Assembly (NCBI RefSeq): GCF_014648295.1
Contig: NZ_BMQV01000001.1
Span: 124,001 to 188,000 of the forward strand
Direction: 5' to 3'
DNA: 64,000 nt
Source: Shewanella saliphila
GTDB taxonomy: Bacteria > Pseudomonadota > Gammaproteobacteria > Enterobacterales > Shewanellaceae
The notes below the pieces were generated by a model. That model did no database searches, was not told where the DNA came from, and saw only the letters and a program-made list of their open reading frames with translations. Below are positions 49,492 through 60,698 of the stretch, piece by piece (position 1 is the first letter of the stretch; each line of letters opens with the position of its first letter). The position numbers were made by a program, and so were the translations under genes.

Positions 49492-50599
49492 AACACTCTC
49501 GTACTTATTTTTATCAGCTAGCTTATTAAGTAGTGTGGCGCTGGCGAAACAGCCAACAGAAGACATTGCTCATCAGTTAACCGCTGAACAAGTGTACCAG
49601 GGTATCAAAACCACATTAGAAACTAACCTGTATTCACTGCCACCTCGAGTTCAAGGGCACTATGCCATCCGTCAATATCGTATGACAGGTGAAAACAAGT
49701 ATGCCAATGGCTCATTAATTGACTTACTCACCATTGCAGAGCGCCAAGCTTACTATGCATGTAATTTGGACAAGCCCGGTTTTATCAAAACAGAATCGCA
49801 AATTGAAGTGAATAAACTCAAACCTGGGATCCGTGGTGATGCACGCAAATTAGCCATCGCGCCCTACCCTGAGTTTATGATGTACAGCAATGTGCTATTG
49901 CGTTATGCCAGCCGTATTGATGAGTTTGGTTTTACCGGACCTTGCCATGATTTATTAATCACTACGTTAAAGAAGGCTGATTTAACCCCAGCGTTAACCG
50001 ACAAGCAGATGATCAAGGCGTGGGCGGCACAATTAATTAACTATGTATTCTGGGCTAAACAAATTGGTCTAGGAGACTATTATGACGCTTATAAAGCAGC
50101 CTTTATCGCAACTTACCCAAATGATCAAGACGCTAGACTTAGCAATAGCCAATACAAAAATAAAATATATGGCATGACACATTTTATTTTTGCTGCCAGT
50201 GAATACTACCAGTACCCTGTTGACCCAAAAGAATACCAATGGATTCTGGATTATTTTGAAAAAAACATCGATCGTATTTTGACTGACACCACAGAAGACA
50301 TTATTACAGAAGTGGGCATTAGCTTTTTAATTACAGGTAACCCAAACAACCCGGTTGTAAACAAGGTAAAACAGCATGTCATCGCAGCGTACGATCCGAA
50401 AGTAAACATGATCCCATCACCACATGGCGATGCTATTTTGTCTTCGGGAGAGCACAGAAACGTACTGGCGATGATGCTATTAGATTGGCCTGAAACCTTA
50501 CATCAAGGGCCTTATCTGAATAATATTTCAAGCACCAAAAAACATTTGCCCAAGTTAGTGACACCCAAACCGACACTTGGCAAATCAATAACACACTAA
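49469..50599 (+). CDS. Exported protein of unknown function (possibly DUF3541)
   Basis: 376 residues. The ATG at 49469 follows GGAG by 9 bases, inside the end of the previous gene, and starts a signal peptide (LERCKSKTLSYLFLSASLLSSVALA-KQ). The frame is open 29 codons upstream but those lie wholly within the previous gene. The mature part is helical, with repeated tyrosine- and tryptophan-rich segments (KAWAAQLINYVFWAKQIGLGDYYDAY; AASEYYQYPVDPKEY) and a late HGDAILSSGEHRN stretch with histidines and acids. I recall a Shewanella/Vibrio family DUF3541 of this size; the match is tentative. Last gene of the cmoA-initiated row. Confidence 0.7.
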   Translation: MLERCKSKTLSYLFLSASLLSSVALAKQPTEDIAHQLTAEQVYQGIKTTLETNLYSLPPRVQGHYAIRQYRMTGENKYANGSLIDLLTIAERQAYYACNLDKPGFIKTESQIEVNKLKPGIRGDARKLAIAPYPEFMMYSNVLLRYASRIDEFGFTGPCHDLLITTLKKADLTPALTDKQMIKAWAAQLINYVFWAKQIGLGDYYDAYKAAFIATYPNDQDARLSNSQYKNKIYGMTHFIFAASEYYQYPVDPKEYQWILDYFEKNIDRILTDTTEDIITEVGISFLITGNPNNPVVNKVKQHVIAAYDPKVNMIPSPHGDAILSSGEHRNVLAMMLLDWPETLHQGPYLNNISSTKKHLPKLVTPKPTLGKSITH

Positions 50600-50687
50600 A
50601 ATAATCGTGTTTTCATTAGCGATGATTGCTCATCACAGTTAATGGTTCATCCCCACTGCTAAGCGGTATGAGTCACAGTAACTGAGC

Positions 50688-50717
50688 AAAGGCAAATGCA
50701 CTGCATTTGCCTTTTTT
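50688..50717 (+). terminator. Terminator after the envelope operon
   Basis: AAAGGCAAATGCA / TGCATTTGCCTTT followed by TTT, about 90 bases after the stop. Confidence 0.85.
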
Positions 50718-50761
50718 ATATGCCAAAATAAGCATTTTAAACATTAGATTTGGAACAAAGC

Positions 50762-51652
50762 ATGAGCCGAGCAAAATCAACGTTAGAACAATGGCGTATA
50801 GTGCAAGCGGTGGTTGATTTTGGCGGATACGCCCAAGCCGCTGAAAAGCTTAATAAGAGTCAATCTTCGCTTAATCATGCAGTAGCTAAATTGCAGCATC
50901 AACTTGGTATTAATTTACTCGAAGTCAAAGGTCGTAAAGCATATTTAACTGAACAAGGTGAAGTCTTATTACGTCGGTCTCGTCACTTAACCCAATCCGT
51001 AGATGAACTGGAGCAACTGGCCACAAATTTAGGTCAAGGCTGGGAGCCCAACCTAACCATTGCCCGTGAACTTATCTACCCAATGGAAACACTCGTAGAA
51101 GCTCTCAAGGTATTTTTGCCACAAAGCCGCGGCACACGAGTGACCATTATCGATTCAGTAATCTCCGGAACCCATGAGTTAATTAATAACAAACAAGTCG
51201 ATATTGCTATTTGTACCACCCCCCCTAAAGGCCATATTAGCGAGCCCCTCTGTGAAGCCAAATTTGAACTAGTGTGTCATCCTAATCATCCCCTTGCACA
51301 AGTAGGTTACATAGAGGATGACAAACAATTAGCTCAACACTTGCAAATTGTGATTAAAGATACAGCAACCAATACAGCAAACGATATTGGCTGGCTAAAA
51401 GCCGAGCAGCGATGGACGGTATCTAACTTTCACGAAGCAAAAACCATTCTGGCCAGTAATATTGGTTTTTGTTGGATCCCAAACTTTGTTGTACAACAAG
51501 AATTAGCCAGCAAACAATTAATCCGCCTACGTTTACGTGGCAGCTCACAGCGAAAAATCATTATGAATCTACTGATCCCTGACCGGGACAATCAAGGGCC
51601 TGCATGTAAGCTATTAGAAAGTTTGATTTTACAGCAACATAATGAACATTAA
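50762..51652 (+). CDS. LysR-family transcriptional regulator
   Basis: 296 residues. Winged helix-turn-helix at about 8-68 (GGYAQAAEKLNKSQSSLNHAVAKLQHQLGINLLE), then the effector-binding domain (about 90-290) with ISGTHELINNKQVDIAIC. The ATG at 50762 has GGAAC 6-8 bases before it. A near upstream in-frame TTG (50750) lacks support. Regulated genes are not obvious: upstream are a terminator and the envelope operon, and downstream a convergent gene. It is probably autoregulatory or acts elsewhere. Confidence 0.9.
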   Translation: MSRAKSTLEQWRIVQAVVDFGGYAQAAEKLNKSQSSLNHAVAKLQHQLGINLLEVKGRKAYLTEQGEVLLRRSRHLTQSVDELEQLATNLGQGWEPNLTIARELIYPMETLVEALKVFLPQSRGTRVTIIDSVISGTHELINNKQVDIAICTTPPKGHISEPLCEAKFELVCHPNHPLAQVGYIEDDKQLAQHLQIVIKDTATNTANDIGWLKAEQRWTVSNFHEAKTILASNIGFCWIPNFVVQQELASKQLIRLRLRGSSQRKIIMNLLIPDRDNQGPACKLLESLILQQHNEH

Positions 51653-51728
51653 GTCTGTGCTTGTAGTGACTAGGCCATAGCGTTATTAACATGAGCTAAA
51701 ACGGATGTAATGATGGAAACTAAAAAAC

Positions 51729-53153
51729 CTAGACGTAAAAAGCAATGCTTGTGTAAGAAGTGTACTGATCATTAGCGGCTATCGCGTTTTGATAACCACG
51801 ATGCTGGCCAGCATTATGAGACTGCGCTGCTGATTCAAAGTCACCAGAGTCCGATAAATCAGTTTGTGAAGGACTTACAACATCTGATTGAGCATTGGCC
51901 GTAAGGGTTGACTGTGAGGAGGTCACTTGAGTTATCTTTGTCGCCGCTTCATTGGTTATATTGTTGGCAAGGTTATCTATTACACTTGAAGCTTCAGTGG
52001 TTTTATTCATAAACGGGGCTAAAGGGTCTTCCGCATCAGAGTCGGCAAAAACATCACCTAATTCGATTATTTTTTGGCTTTCTTCCGTGGTCATGACCGA
52101 CTGTTGACGCTCTACGGCTAATGCTTGTTTGGCTTCGCTAATATTTTGTAACGCCTGCGCCGCAACCCTAATATCTGCCATTGATGGCTGAACTGGTGCC
52201 ATTGCCGCAGCATATACTTTTTGCATTTTAGTCAAGGTCGCTTGTGGATCGCCCGCAACCGTTGACACATCAATACTGACTTCGCCGTCAACAGCATATC
52301 GACGACCATCGGGTCCCTTTTCATATTCATAACTTGGGCTTTGTGCCAAGCTACCACCCACCGCAGCATGGGCTTGCTCATGAGTTTTAACCTCTACGTC
52401 TCGCTTAGCAAGCTCTGCTATCTGTGCAGCTTCTGCGAGCTCTATTTGTTGCTGCTTTTGTTCTATCTGTTTGTCGATTTCTTGCTGTTTTGCACTTTGC
52501 TCAGATGTTTCGTCTTCTACTTGCGTGCTGGGATCTGCTGATGATGCTTGTGAGCTTGGCATTGTTTCAATAGCATCTGTTTGAGCTTGCTCGTCAACTT
52601 TGGCTTCATCTGCCGTTGCTGGATTATTGGTTTCGGCGGCAAAGATATTAACAGGCGTTTGAGCAGCAGTATTGGCTTGCTGTGTAAGGCTGGGTTGATA
52701 AGGGATCTGAGTATTTGCATCGCTTGTTTGAGCACTAAAACTGCCATACCTCGTAGTAACAGGCTCAGTGGACCCACTTGAAGTGGCTTGCTGTAATACT
52801 GCAGCAACTGTTTTAGGGCCACTTTTAAGACTGTAACTCCCGCTCAATGGTTGTGCTACTTCACGGTTTATTGACGGCGGTAACGCTGTAGAAGTGACAT
52901 TGCTATGAACTTCGGCTTTAGCCGTTGCAACATGTAGATTACGAGATGAAGATAGCACCGCAGAAACAGATGAATGACTAGGTTGAGCTAATGAGGTTTG
53001 AACGCTTGTTGATACCGAAGCAGTAGATAAAGTGACAGTAGATGAAGAGGCTGTAGATTGTGTGAGGCCAGCGGAAGAATGCTTGCTTGCATCAAGCTTA
53101 TGGGGAGCAACACTCGCTCCCCCCACCGAAACAGCACTCATGGCTGAAGACAT
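51729..53153 (-). CDS. Putative metalloprotease, SprA-related family
   Basis: 474 residues. The first 250 are low-complexity, Ser/Thr/Ala/Gln-rich. After a coiled coil (KQQEIDKQIEQKQQQIELAEAAQIAELA) comes the family motif EVKTHEQAHAAVGGSLAQSP (about 252-271) with HEQAH as a zinc-binding HExxH site, then YEYEKGPDGRRYAVDGEVSIDVS. This matches the SprA-related family (PF12118) of putative metalloproteases of unknown substrate. The C-terminal tail is again Ser/Thr-rich. No signal peptide, so cytosolic or exported by another route. It begins 2 bases after a 94-residue protein, suggesting co-expression. Confidence 0.82.
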   Translation of the reverse strand: MSSAMSAVSVGGASVAPHKLDASKHSSAGLTQSTASSSTVTLSTASVSTSVQTSLAQPSHSSVSAVLSSSRNLHVATAKAEVHSNVTSTALPPSINREVAQPLSGSYSLKSGPKTVAAVLQQATSSGSTEPVTTRYGSFSAQTSDANTQIPYQPSLTQQANTAAQTPVNIFAAETNNPATADEAKVDEQAQTDAIETMPSSQASSADPSTQVEDETSEQSAKQQEIDKQIEQKQQQIELAEAAQIAELAKRDVEVKTHEQAHAAVGGSLAQSPSYEYEKGPDGRRYAVDGEVSIDVSTVAGDPQATLTKMQKVYAAAMAPVQPSMADIRVAAQALQNISEAKQALAVERQQSVMTTEESQKIIELGDVFADSDAEDPLAPFMNKTTEASSVIDNLANNITNEAATKITQVTSSQSTLTANAQSDVVSPSQTDLSDSGDFESAAQSHNAGQHRGYQNAIAANDQYTSYTSIAFYV

Positions 53154-53155
53154 AT

Positions 53156-53440
53156 TTACACTTCGATATCAATCAAGCTACCGACGGTTTCTGAAGCAGC
53201 TTCAATGACTTTAGTTGAAGCTTGAGCTTGATTAACCGACTGCGTAGCATCAATGAGTGCTGAAGTTTGATCGCTTTGACTCACCGCTTGTGAGCTCAAT
53301 GTAACCGTATCTTGAGTCGAAGCAGATACAGCTGGTTTTTGCTGATCAGGAATGGCAACTGCGGTGGTAGCTTGCGCTAAACCTTGTTGTGCACTTTGCA
53401 ATCCCTGCATTCCTGATGCATACGCTGATTGAACTTGCAT
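53156..53440 (-). CDS. Small protein of unknown function upstream of the SprA-like gene
   Basis: 94 residues, no cysteine, Gln/Ala/Ser/Thr-rich, no membrane segment. The start MQVQSAYASGMQGLQSAQQGL recalls the N-terminal helix of flagellar rod/hook proteins (S-x-L-x-S-G-x-x-G-L). The resemblance is short. A good GGAG lies in TCAGGAGC about 10 bases before the ATG. Its composition is like that of the SprA-like protein, and it may be its substrate or partner (inference). Two bases separate the genes. Confidence 0.65.
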   Translation of the reverse strand: MQVQSAYASGMQGLQSAQQGLAQATTAVAIPDQQKPAVSASTQDTVTLSSQAVSQSDQTSALIDATQSVNQAQASTKVIEAASETVGSLIDIEV

Positions 53441-53520
53441 ATTTTTGCTCCTGATAGCGTTTATAAACGTGATATTAAGATTTAGACAAGCAGCTAGAAT
53501 GCGAGCGTTAAACTAGCCTA

Positions 53521-53550
53521 AAAGTCGATTTAGTATGGCCTAAATCGACA
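53521..53550 (-). terminator. Probable terminator of the thi operon
   Basis: Perfect 10-base arms GTCGATTTAG / CTAAATCGAC with a six-base loop. In thiH direction a TTTT run follows. It also lies 80 bases before the 94-residue gene, so it could be an operator instead. Confidence 0.65.
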
Positions 53551-53587
53551 TAAATGTACAGTTTTTAGGCGCTGCGCGACGCTGATA

Positions 53588-54706
53588 TTAGTCACTTATC
53601 CAACCCATCTCCCAATCTTTCCATAAAGGGTTGAAGCCACGATGTTTTAGTTGTGTCACAACTTGCTCGACCGTGCGCTCATCGCTAATGTCAAATTGGT
53701 CTAACTCACTGCTTGGGTTTTGATACCCCCCAGGTTGGGTTGAACTCCCCGCGCTTAAATGAGTGATCCCCAAGGGCAGTAAATTATCGCGCAAACTGGG
53801 TGATTCACGGGTCGACAAACTGATTTCTAACTGAGGGTTAAATAACCTAAAGGCACAAATCAATTGCACAAGACCCGCATCCGACAACGTCACTTTTGGG
53901 CTTATCCCACCTGTACAAGGCCGTAAACGGGGTAAAGAAATGCTGTAACGAGTGCGCCAGTAAGTGTTTTCTAGATAGGCTAAATGGTGGCCCATCAATA
54001 ACGCATCTACTCGCCAATCATCTAACCCAAGTAATACCCCTAAGCCTATTTTATCAACTCCCGCTTGCGCCACTCTGTCCGGTGTGGTGAGCCGATAACT
54101 GAAGTCTTGCTTATTGCCTCTTGTGTGGTGTTTTGCATAAGTCTGCGGATGGTATGTCTCTTGATATATCATCACAGCATCAAGCCCTAATTGTCTTAAA
54201 CGCTGATACTCAGATGTGTTAAGCGGTTGCACCTCCATCGCAACCTGACTAAATGCAGCTTTCACTTGAGGCAACATTGATTCAAAATATTTCATGCCGA
54301 CTTTGGTTTCATGTTCACCAGAAACCAGCAATACCGAATCAAAGCCACGTTGTTTGATAATGGCGATTTCTTGCTCAAGTTCTAATGGTGACAAGGTTTT
54401 ACGCTTAAGTTTATTGCTCATGCTAAAACCACAATAATCACACTCATTAGCACATAAGTTAGACAAATAAAGGGGTAAATATAAGCCGATATTGGCGCCA
54501 AAACGTTGTCGCGTTAAAGCTGCAGCTTGTTGAGCCATGGGTTCTAAATATGCCATCGCAGCTGGCGATAATAATGTCATTAAGCTGTTTAAGTTAGCGG
54601 TAGGATTTTGTAACGCCCGCTCTACATCACTGGCAGTACAGCTTTTCATTGTTAATGACATATTACTTATCGATATCTGCTTAAATTGCTCAGCAAACGT
54701 GGTCAT
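53588..54706 (-). CDS. thiH: 2-iminoacetate synthase ThiH
   Basis: Radical SAM enzyme that cleaves tyrosine to dehydroglycine for the thiazole moiety. 372 residues with the cluster motif [10 protein letters not shown] (C-x3-C-x2-C, about 88-97), [11 protein letters not shown] (about 124-134), and a late ISLPRLRPC stretch. ATGA overlap with thiG upstream. Last gene of the operon. Anaerobe-type glycine source rather than ThiO. Confidence 0.95.
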   Translation of the reverse strand: MTTFAEQFKQISISNMSLTMKSCTASDVERALQNPTANLNSLMTLLSPAAMAYLEPMAQQAAALTRQRFGANIGLYLPLYLSNLCANECDYCGFSMSNKLKRKTLSPLELEQEIAIIKQRGFDSVLLVSGEHETKVGMKYFESMLPQVKAAFSQVAMEVQPLNTSEYQRLRQLGLDAVMIYQETYHPQTYAKHHTRGNKQDFSYRLTTPDRVAQAGVDKIGLGVLLGLDDWRVDALLMGHHLAYLENTYWRTRYSISLPRLRPCTGGISPKVTLSDAGLVQLICAFRLFNPQLEISLSTRESPSLRDNLLPLGITHLSAGSSTQPGGYQNPSSELDQFDISDERTVEQVVTQLKHRGFNPLWKDWEMGWISD

Positions 54707-55473
54707 AGTCCACCGCCTAAAAATCCGGTTAATGGGCTGGTTGCATAAGCCTGTCGATTAATCTGTCCAAGCCCAGCTTCATAGGCTAACCTTCCGGTTT
54801 CAACGGCTTGAGCAAAGCATCGTGCCATTTTGATAGGCTCAGCGCTACTGGCAATGGCAGTATTAACCAATACGGCATCGGCCCCCATCTCCATGGCCCG
54901 ACAGGCTTGAGAAGGTGCGCCAATACCGGCATCGATAATCACAGGCACCGTTGCTTGCTCAATAATAATCTTTAAAAATGGCTCGCTAGCTAGGCCTTGA
55001 TTACTGCCGATAGGGCTACCTAATGGCATCACTGCAGCACAACCTACATCAGCTAAGCGTCGACATAATACGGGGTCAGCGTGCACATAAGGCAGCACAA
55101 TAAACCCTTCATCACACAGTTGCTTAGCGGCCAATAAGGTTTCAACAGGATCAGGCATCAGATATTTAGGGTCAGGGTGTATTTCTAATTTAATCCAGTT
55201 TGTGGCTAACATTTCTCGGCCAAGATGTGCAGCAAATATAGCTTCTTTGGCGTTGCGAGCCCCTGCAGTATTAGGCAATAACTTAACGCCCATTGATTGC
55301 AGTGGCGCTAATAAATCATCATGTTTACTGTGTAAATTGATGCGCTTCATTGCCAAGGTCACCAGCTGTGATTGAGACGCAGCGATGGCTGCCAGCATGG
55401 TTTGCTGATCGCTAAACTTACCGGTGCCGGTGAACAGGCGAGAACTAAATTGATGGTTGGCTATCGTCAACAT
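54703..55473 (-). CDS. thiG: Thiazole synthase ThiG
   Basis: Forms the thiazole phosphate from DXP, dehydroglycine and ThiS thiocarboxylate. 256 residues, TIM barrel: FTGTGKFSD (about 15-23), the Schiff-base lysine in [17 protein letters not shown] (about 92-108), [11 protein letters not shown] (about 148-158) and [10 protein letters not shown] (about 180-189). It overlaps thiH by 4 bases and follows thiS by 3. Confidence 0.96.
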   Translation of the reverse strand: MLTIANHQFSSRLFTGTGKFSDQQTMLAAIAASQSQLVTLAMKRINLHSKHDDLLAPLQSMGVKLLPNTAGARNAKEAIFAAHLGREMLATNWIKLEIHPDPKYLMPDPVETLLAAKQLCDEGFIVLPYVHADPVLCRRLADVGCAAVMPLGSPIGSNQGLASEPFLKIIIEQATVPVIIDAGIGAPSQACRAMEMGADAVLVNTAIASSAEPIKMARCFAQAVETGRLAYEAGLGQINRQAYATSPLTGFLGGGL

Positions 55474-55476
55474 GGT

Positions 55477-55725
55477 TTAACCTCCTGCCACGGCTGAAAA
55501 TACGTTAATACGATCATTTGCCTTACATTGAATGTGTTGCCAACCACTGCGGGGGATCACAGTGTCATTAACCACAATGGCCACACTCGCGAGATCAATA
55601 TTGTTAGCGGCCAATAGCCCTGACAAACATAAGTCTGGCTCAAGCATCACGGTTGTGCCATTGAGCTCTAGACTAATCAAATCTGTTGTAACGGTTATAG
55701 ACGGTGTTGCGTTAATTAGTGACAT
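55477..55725 (-). CDS. thiS: Sulfur carrier protein ThiS
   Basis: 82-residue ubiquitin-like protein whose C-terminal Gly-Gly (AVAGG) is adenylated by ThiF and thiocarboxylated. It has an N-terminal extension of about 16 residues compared with the usual 66. It overlaps the end of thiF by 14 bases, so translational coupling is likely. A shorter start within the extension cannot be excluded. Confidence 0.92.
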   Translation of the reverse strand: MSLINATPSITVTTDLISLELNGTTVMLEPDLCLSGLLAANNIDLASVAIVVNDTVIPRSGWQHIQCKANDRINVFSAVAGG

Positions 55726-56539
55726 ATTCTGCTCCCTGATCTTGCGCGCTAATGTTCAATGGCTTACAAACCTGGCATTGATGATCTCGACTCATTTGAG
55801 CTTGCTGCCATAAAAAAGATTTCGCATTAAAGCAATGCAATACCCCATATTGGTTGAGCGTAGAGCTAATATGCTGCAATCCCATCAAGGCTTGCATACT
55901 CGCTATCACGCCCACAGCAGGACCAAGGACGCCTTGCTGAGTGCAGTTTTGTTCAATATGAGTCTGACTGGGGTATAAACAGCGATAACAGCCAGACAAT
56001 GCCGCTGAAGTGTGGTCTGCAAAGTTGAGGCAAAATACTTGCCCTAGGTAACCGCTAATGGCGCCGCTGACTAACATTAACTGATGCTGTACACATAATT
56101 GATTAATCACATGCCGACTGGGCAAGTTATCGGTGCAATCAAATACCACATCAACTGCTGCGAGTTTGTTAGTGATTAGCTGAAGGTTGGCTTTAATCGT
56201 GTCATCGGTGAGTTTGATATTCACAGCATCAATGTGAATATCGCTGTGTATACGACTTAATGTGCGCTTTGCCGCTGCCACCTTTGGCTTGCCAATATCG
56301 GTTGGTGTATAAAGTATCTGCCTTGGTAGATTTGAAATATCCACAACATCATGATCAATAAAGAGCAGATGCTTAACACCCGCCGCAGCAAGATACTGGG
56401 CCACCAGCTGACCTAAACCGCCCATTCCAATAATAGCGACCTGACTATTCATTATCGCTATTTGTCCCGCTTCACCAATATCACTGAGCAACATTGTCCG
56501 AGAATACTGCAAGTACTCTCTGTCAGTTAAGCTTTTCAT
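55712..56539 (-). CDS. thiF: ThiS adenylyltransferase ThiF
   Basis: E1-like enzyme that activates ThiS. 275 residues with the ATP-binding GMGGLGQLVAQYLAAAGV (about 38-55), DHDVVDISNLPRQILY (about 62-77) and DCTDNLPSRHVIN (about 134-146). Zinc cysteines are in GCYRCLYP and CQVCKPL. ATGA overlap with thiDE upstream. Confidence 0.94.
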   Translation of the reverse strand: MKSLTDREYLQYSRTMLLSDIGEAGQIAIMNSQVAIIGMGGLGQLVAQYLAAAGVKHLLFIDHDVVDISNLPRQILYTPTDIGKPKVAAAKRTLSRIHSDIHIDAVNIKLTDDTIKANLQLITNKLAAVDVVFDCTDNLPSRHVINQLCVQHQLMLVSGAISGYLGQVFCLNFADHTSAALSGCYRCLYPSQTHIEQNCTQQGVLGPAVGVIASMQALMGLQHISSTLNQYGVLHCFNAKSFLWQQAQMSRDHQCQVCKPLNISAQDQGAEYVTN

Positions 56540-58193
56540 ATTGCCTCCTGATCGTCGTTGTTGCGCTGATGAACAGTGAGATATTTACGAGTCCTTGTGA
56601 GCTGAAGCCATGCTTGGTGTAATTGGCGATAGGCCTCTGCCACATCGCTAGCGTGTGATATCGCCCTGACGACGGCAACATCAGCCACGCCTGAGTTAGC
56701 AACATCTGCAAGACGATCTAGATTTATGCCGCCTATGGCCACGGTTGGGTAATGCTTAGCCACTAAACTGACATAACGACCTAGCTTGGCTAACCCTTGT
56801 GGCGCTGAGGGCATTTGTTTGGTGGTGGTTGGGTAAATATGCCCAAGAGCAATGTAAGTCGGTGAACATTGATGCGCGATTAAGATTTCAAAATAACTGT
56901 GACTTGAAATGCCAAGAGCCAGTCCAGCTTGTTGTATGGCTTCTATATTGGCACAAGCTAAATCTTCTTGGCCTAAATGCACGCCAAAAGCATGATGTTT
57001 GATCGCGAGTTGCCAATGGTCATTAATAAATATCTGGGCCTTAAATGCTTTACCAATCTTAATCACTTCACAAATATCGGCCTCTAACTGTTGCTGTTGT
57101 ATTGGATCATCTTCATCAATGAGTTTCGCTCTAAATTGCACGGTTTTACAGCCTGCAACCAGTACCTGTGTTAATTGACTTAAGCAATCTAGCACGGGGT
57201 AAACCCCTAACGGTGCAACTCGAGGCGCTTTTATGGGATTAACATTATTGTGGCAATGCTGAGCATTAACGCCACTGATTTGCGGCATTAACAGCAAATT
57301 ATCTGGCCAGCCTGTGCGCGCTAATACACCAGGTCCGTTGCCTACAGCACGGCTATGGATTAATCCATTAGTGACATAAGCCTTAGCCAACACGATGGCA
57401 TCATGCACCACGTAATCATGGGCGACAAAGCTTGCAATTGCCGACGATAATGTACAACCACTACCATGATGATTAGTGGTATCGACTCGGGCGCTGCTTA
57501 ATAAAAACACCTGATTATCATAAAGCGTACTTGCCCCCTGCACTTGCTTGCTGACATATACATCAATCGCACGCTGTTGCTGCCAACTGGCATCTCCACC
57601 TTTGGCAACCACATGACAATTAAAATGTTCAGCCAAACTTTGCGCGGCTAATATCATGTTGTGTTGTTGACTGTGTTTCTGCGTAGGCGGCTCACACGCT
57701 GGCAGTAAATTTGTACTTAGGTGGTAAAGCTCATGATAATTAGGCGTTATTAAGCTAACTACCCCCGCAAGCGGGCTAAAGTCGATACGACTATCACTTA
57801 AATAATCGCCACTACTGGCCACTAGCACCGGATCGAGTACCACAAAAGGCAACTGTGATTGTTGTTGCAACCGCCTTAACCACTCAGCAATTAATCCTAA
57901 CTGTTGTTGGTTGGCGATAAGGCCAATTTTAATCACTTTAGCGGGCAAATCTGACCATAAGGTATCAAGCTGCGCTAATAACATACTGGCAGATACGGGT
58001 TCGACCAGATTAACGCACAGTGAGTTTTGTGCTGTAATCGCACTCATCACACAGCAGCCGTGACATTCTAAGTCATTCATGGTCAGTAAATCGGCTTGTA
58101 TTCCCGCGCCGCCGCCACTATCAGAACCCGCAATGGTCCATACAATTGGGCGGGGACTGACATTAGTGCTGGTAGGATTTTGAGGTTGATTCA

Positions 58194-58194
<1 letters not shown>
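56536..58194 (-). CDS. thiDE: Fused hydroxymethylpyrimidine kinase / thiamine-phosphate synthase
   Basis: 552 residues with two enzymes in one chain. The ThiD half (about 15-290) phosphorylates HMP: WTIAGSDSGGGAGIQADLLT, then the anion hole NHHGSGCTLSSAIASF (about 240-255). The ThiE half (about 325-540) joins HMP-PP and thiazole phosphate: KTVQFRAKLIDED (about 347-359), IFINDHWQLA, GVHLGQEDL (about 408-416), and VAIGGINLDRL (about 500-510). One fused gene replaces the separate thiD and thiE of E. coli. It overlaps thiC by one base (TAATG). Confidence 0.95.
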
Positions 58195-60179
<1,985 letters not shown>

Positions 60180-60389
60180 TTAAGTTGCTTGTCAGGAGAG
60201 GTGTTGAGTAACGCTGCGGCGCAAATATGGGCTATTTGCGACATCAATAATGGCTCTTTTACAATGGGGTAATCTTGATTGAATCAACAGTTAGAACAGA
60301 CTGTTATGATTAAAAAACCAGCCTAGCTCGATCAATAACACAATCAATAATACAACTAAATTAACACCGTAAAATATACATTATTACGC

Positions 60390-60470
60390 TTGTTTCCTTC
60401 GCAGGTTCTAGCCTGATCAGGTTCAACGGATCCCGAATAAACGGTCTCAGCCATAATGGCACTCCGACAA
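60390..60470 (-). ncRNA. TPP (THI-box) riboswitch upstream of thiC
   Basis: On the minus strand the conserved aptamer is complete: TCGGAGTGCC, then GGCTGAGA (pyrimidine-binding junction), GAACCTGATCAGG and TAGAACCTGCGAAGGAAACA (pyrophosphate arm). It lies about 230 bases before the thiC start. Known action is down-regulation of thiamine genes when TPP is plentiful. The expression platform between 60159 and 60390 was not resolved by eye. Confidence 0.97.
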
Positions 60471-60698
60471 GATGTCACGCAGTATAAGCAAGCTTGATGG
60501 CAAATAACAAGCCCTTAAAAAAATGAATGTTAGGTTTAATGTCAGCGAGAAAAGCGTGGCGAGGGTCTTTTATATACGACAAATCCCCAGTGCTGCGACA
60601 TTATGTCGCATACCGAGTGTTCATTAGCAGGATATAATTTATCTGATAACAAATGCAGTGAAATTAATTCACTATAAAAATAATATCAGGTGATAACA

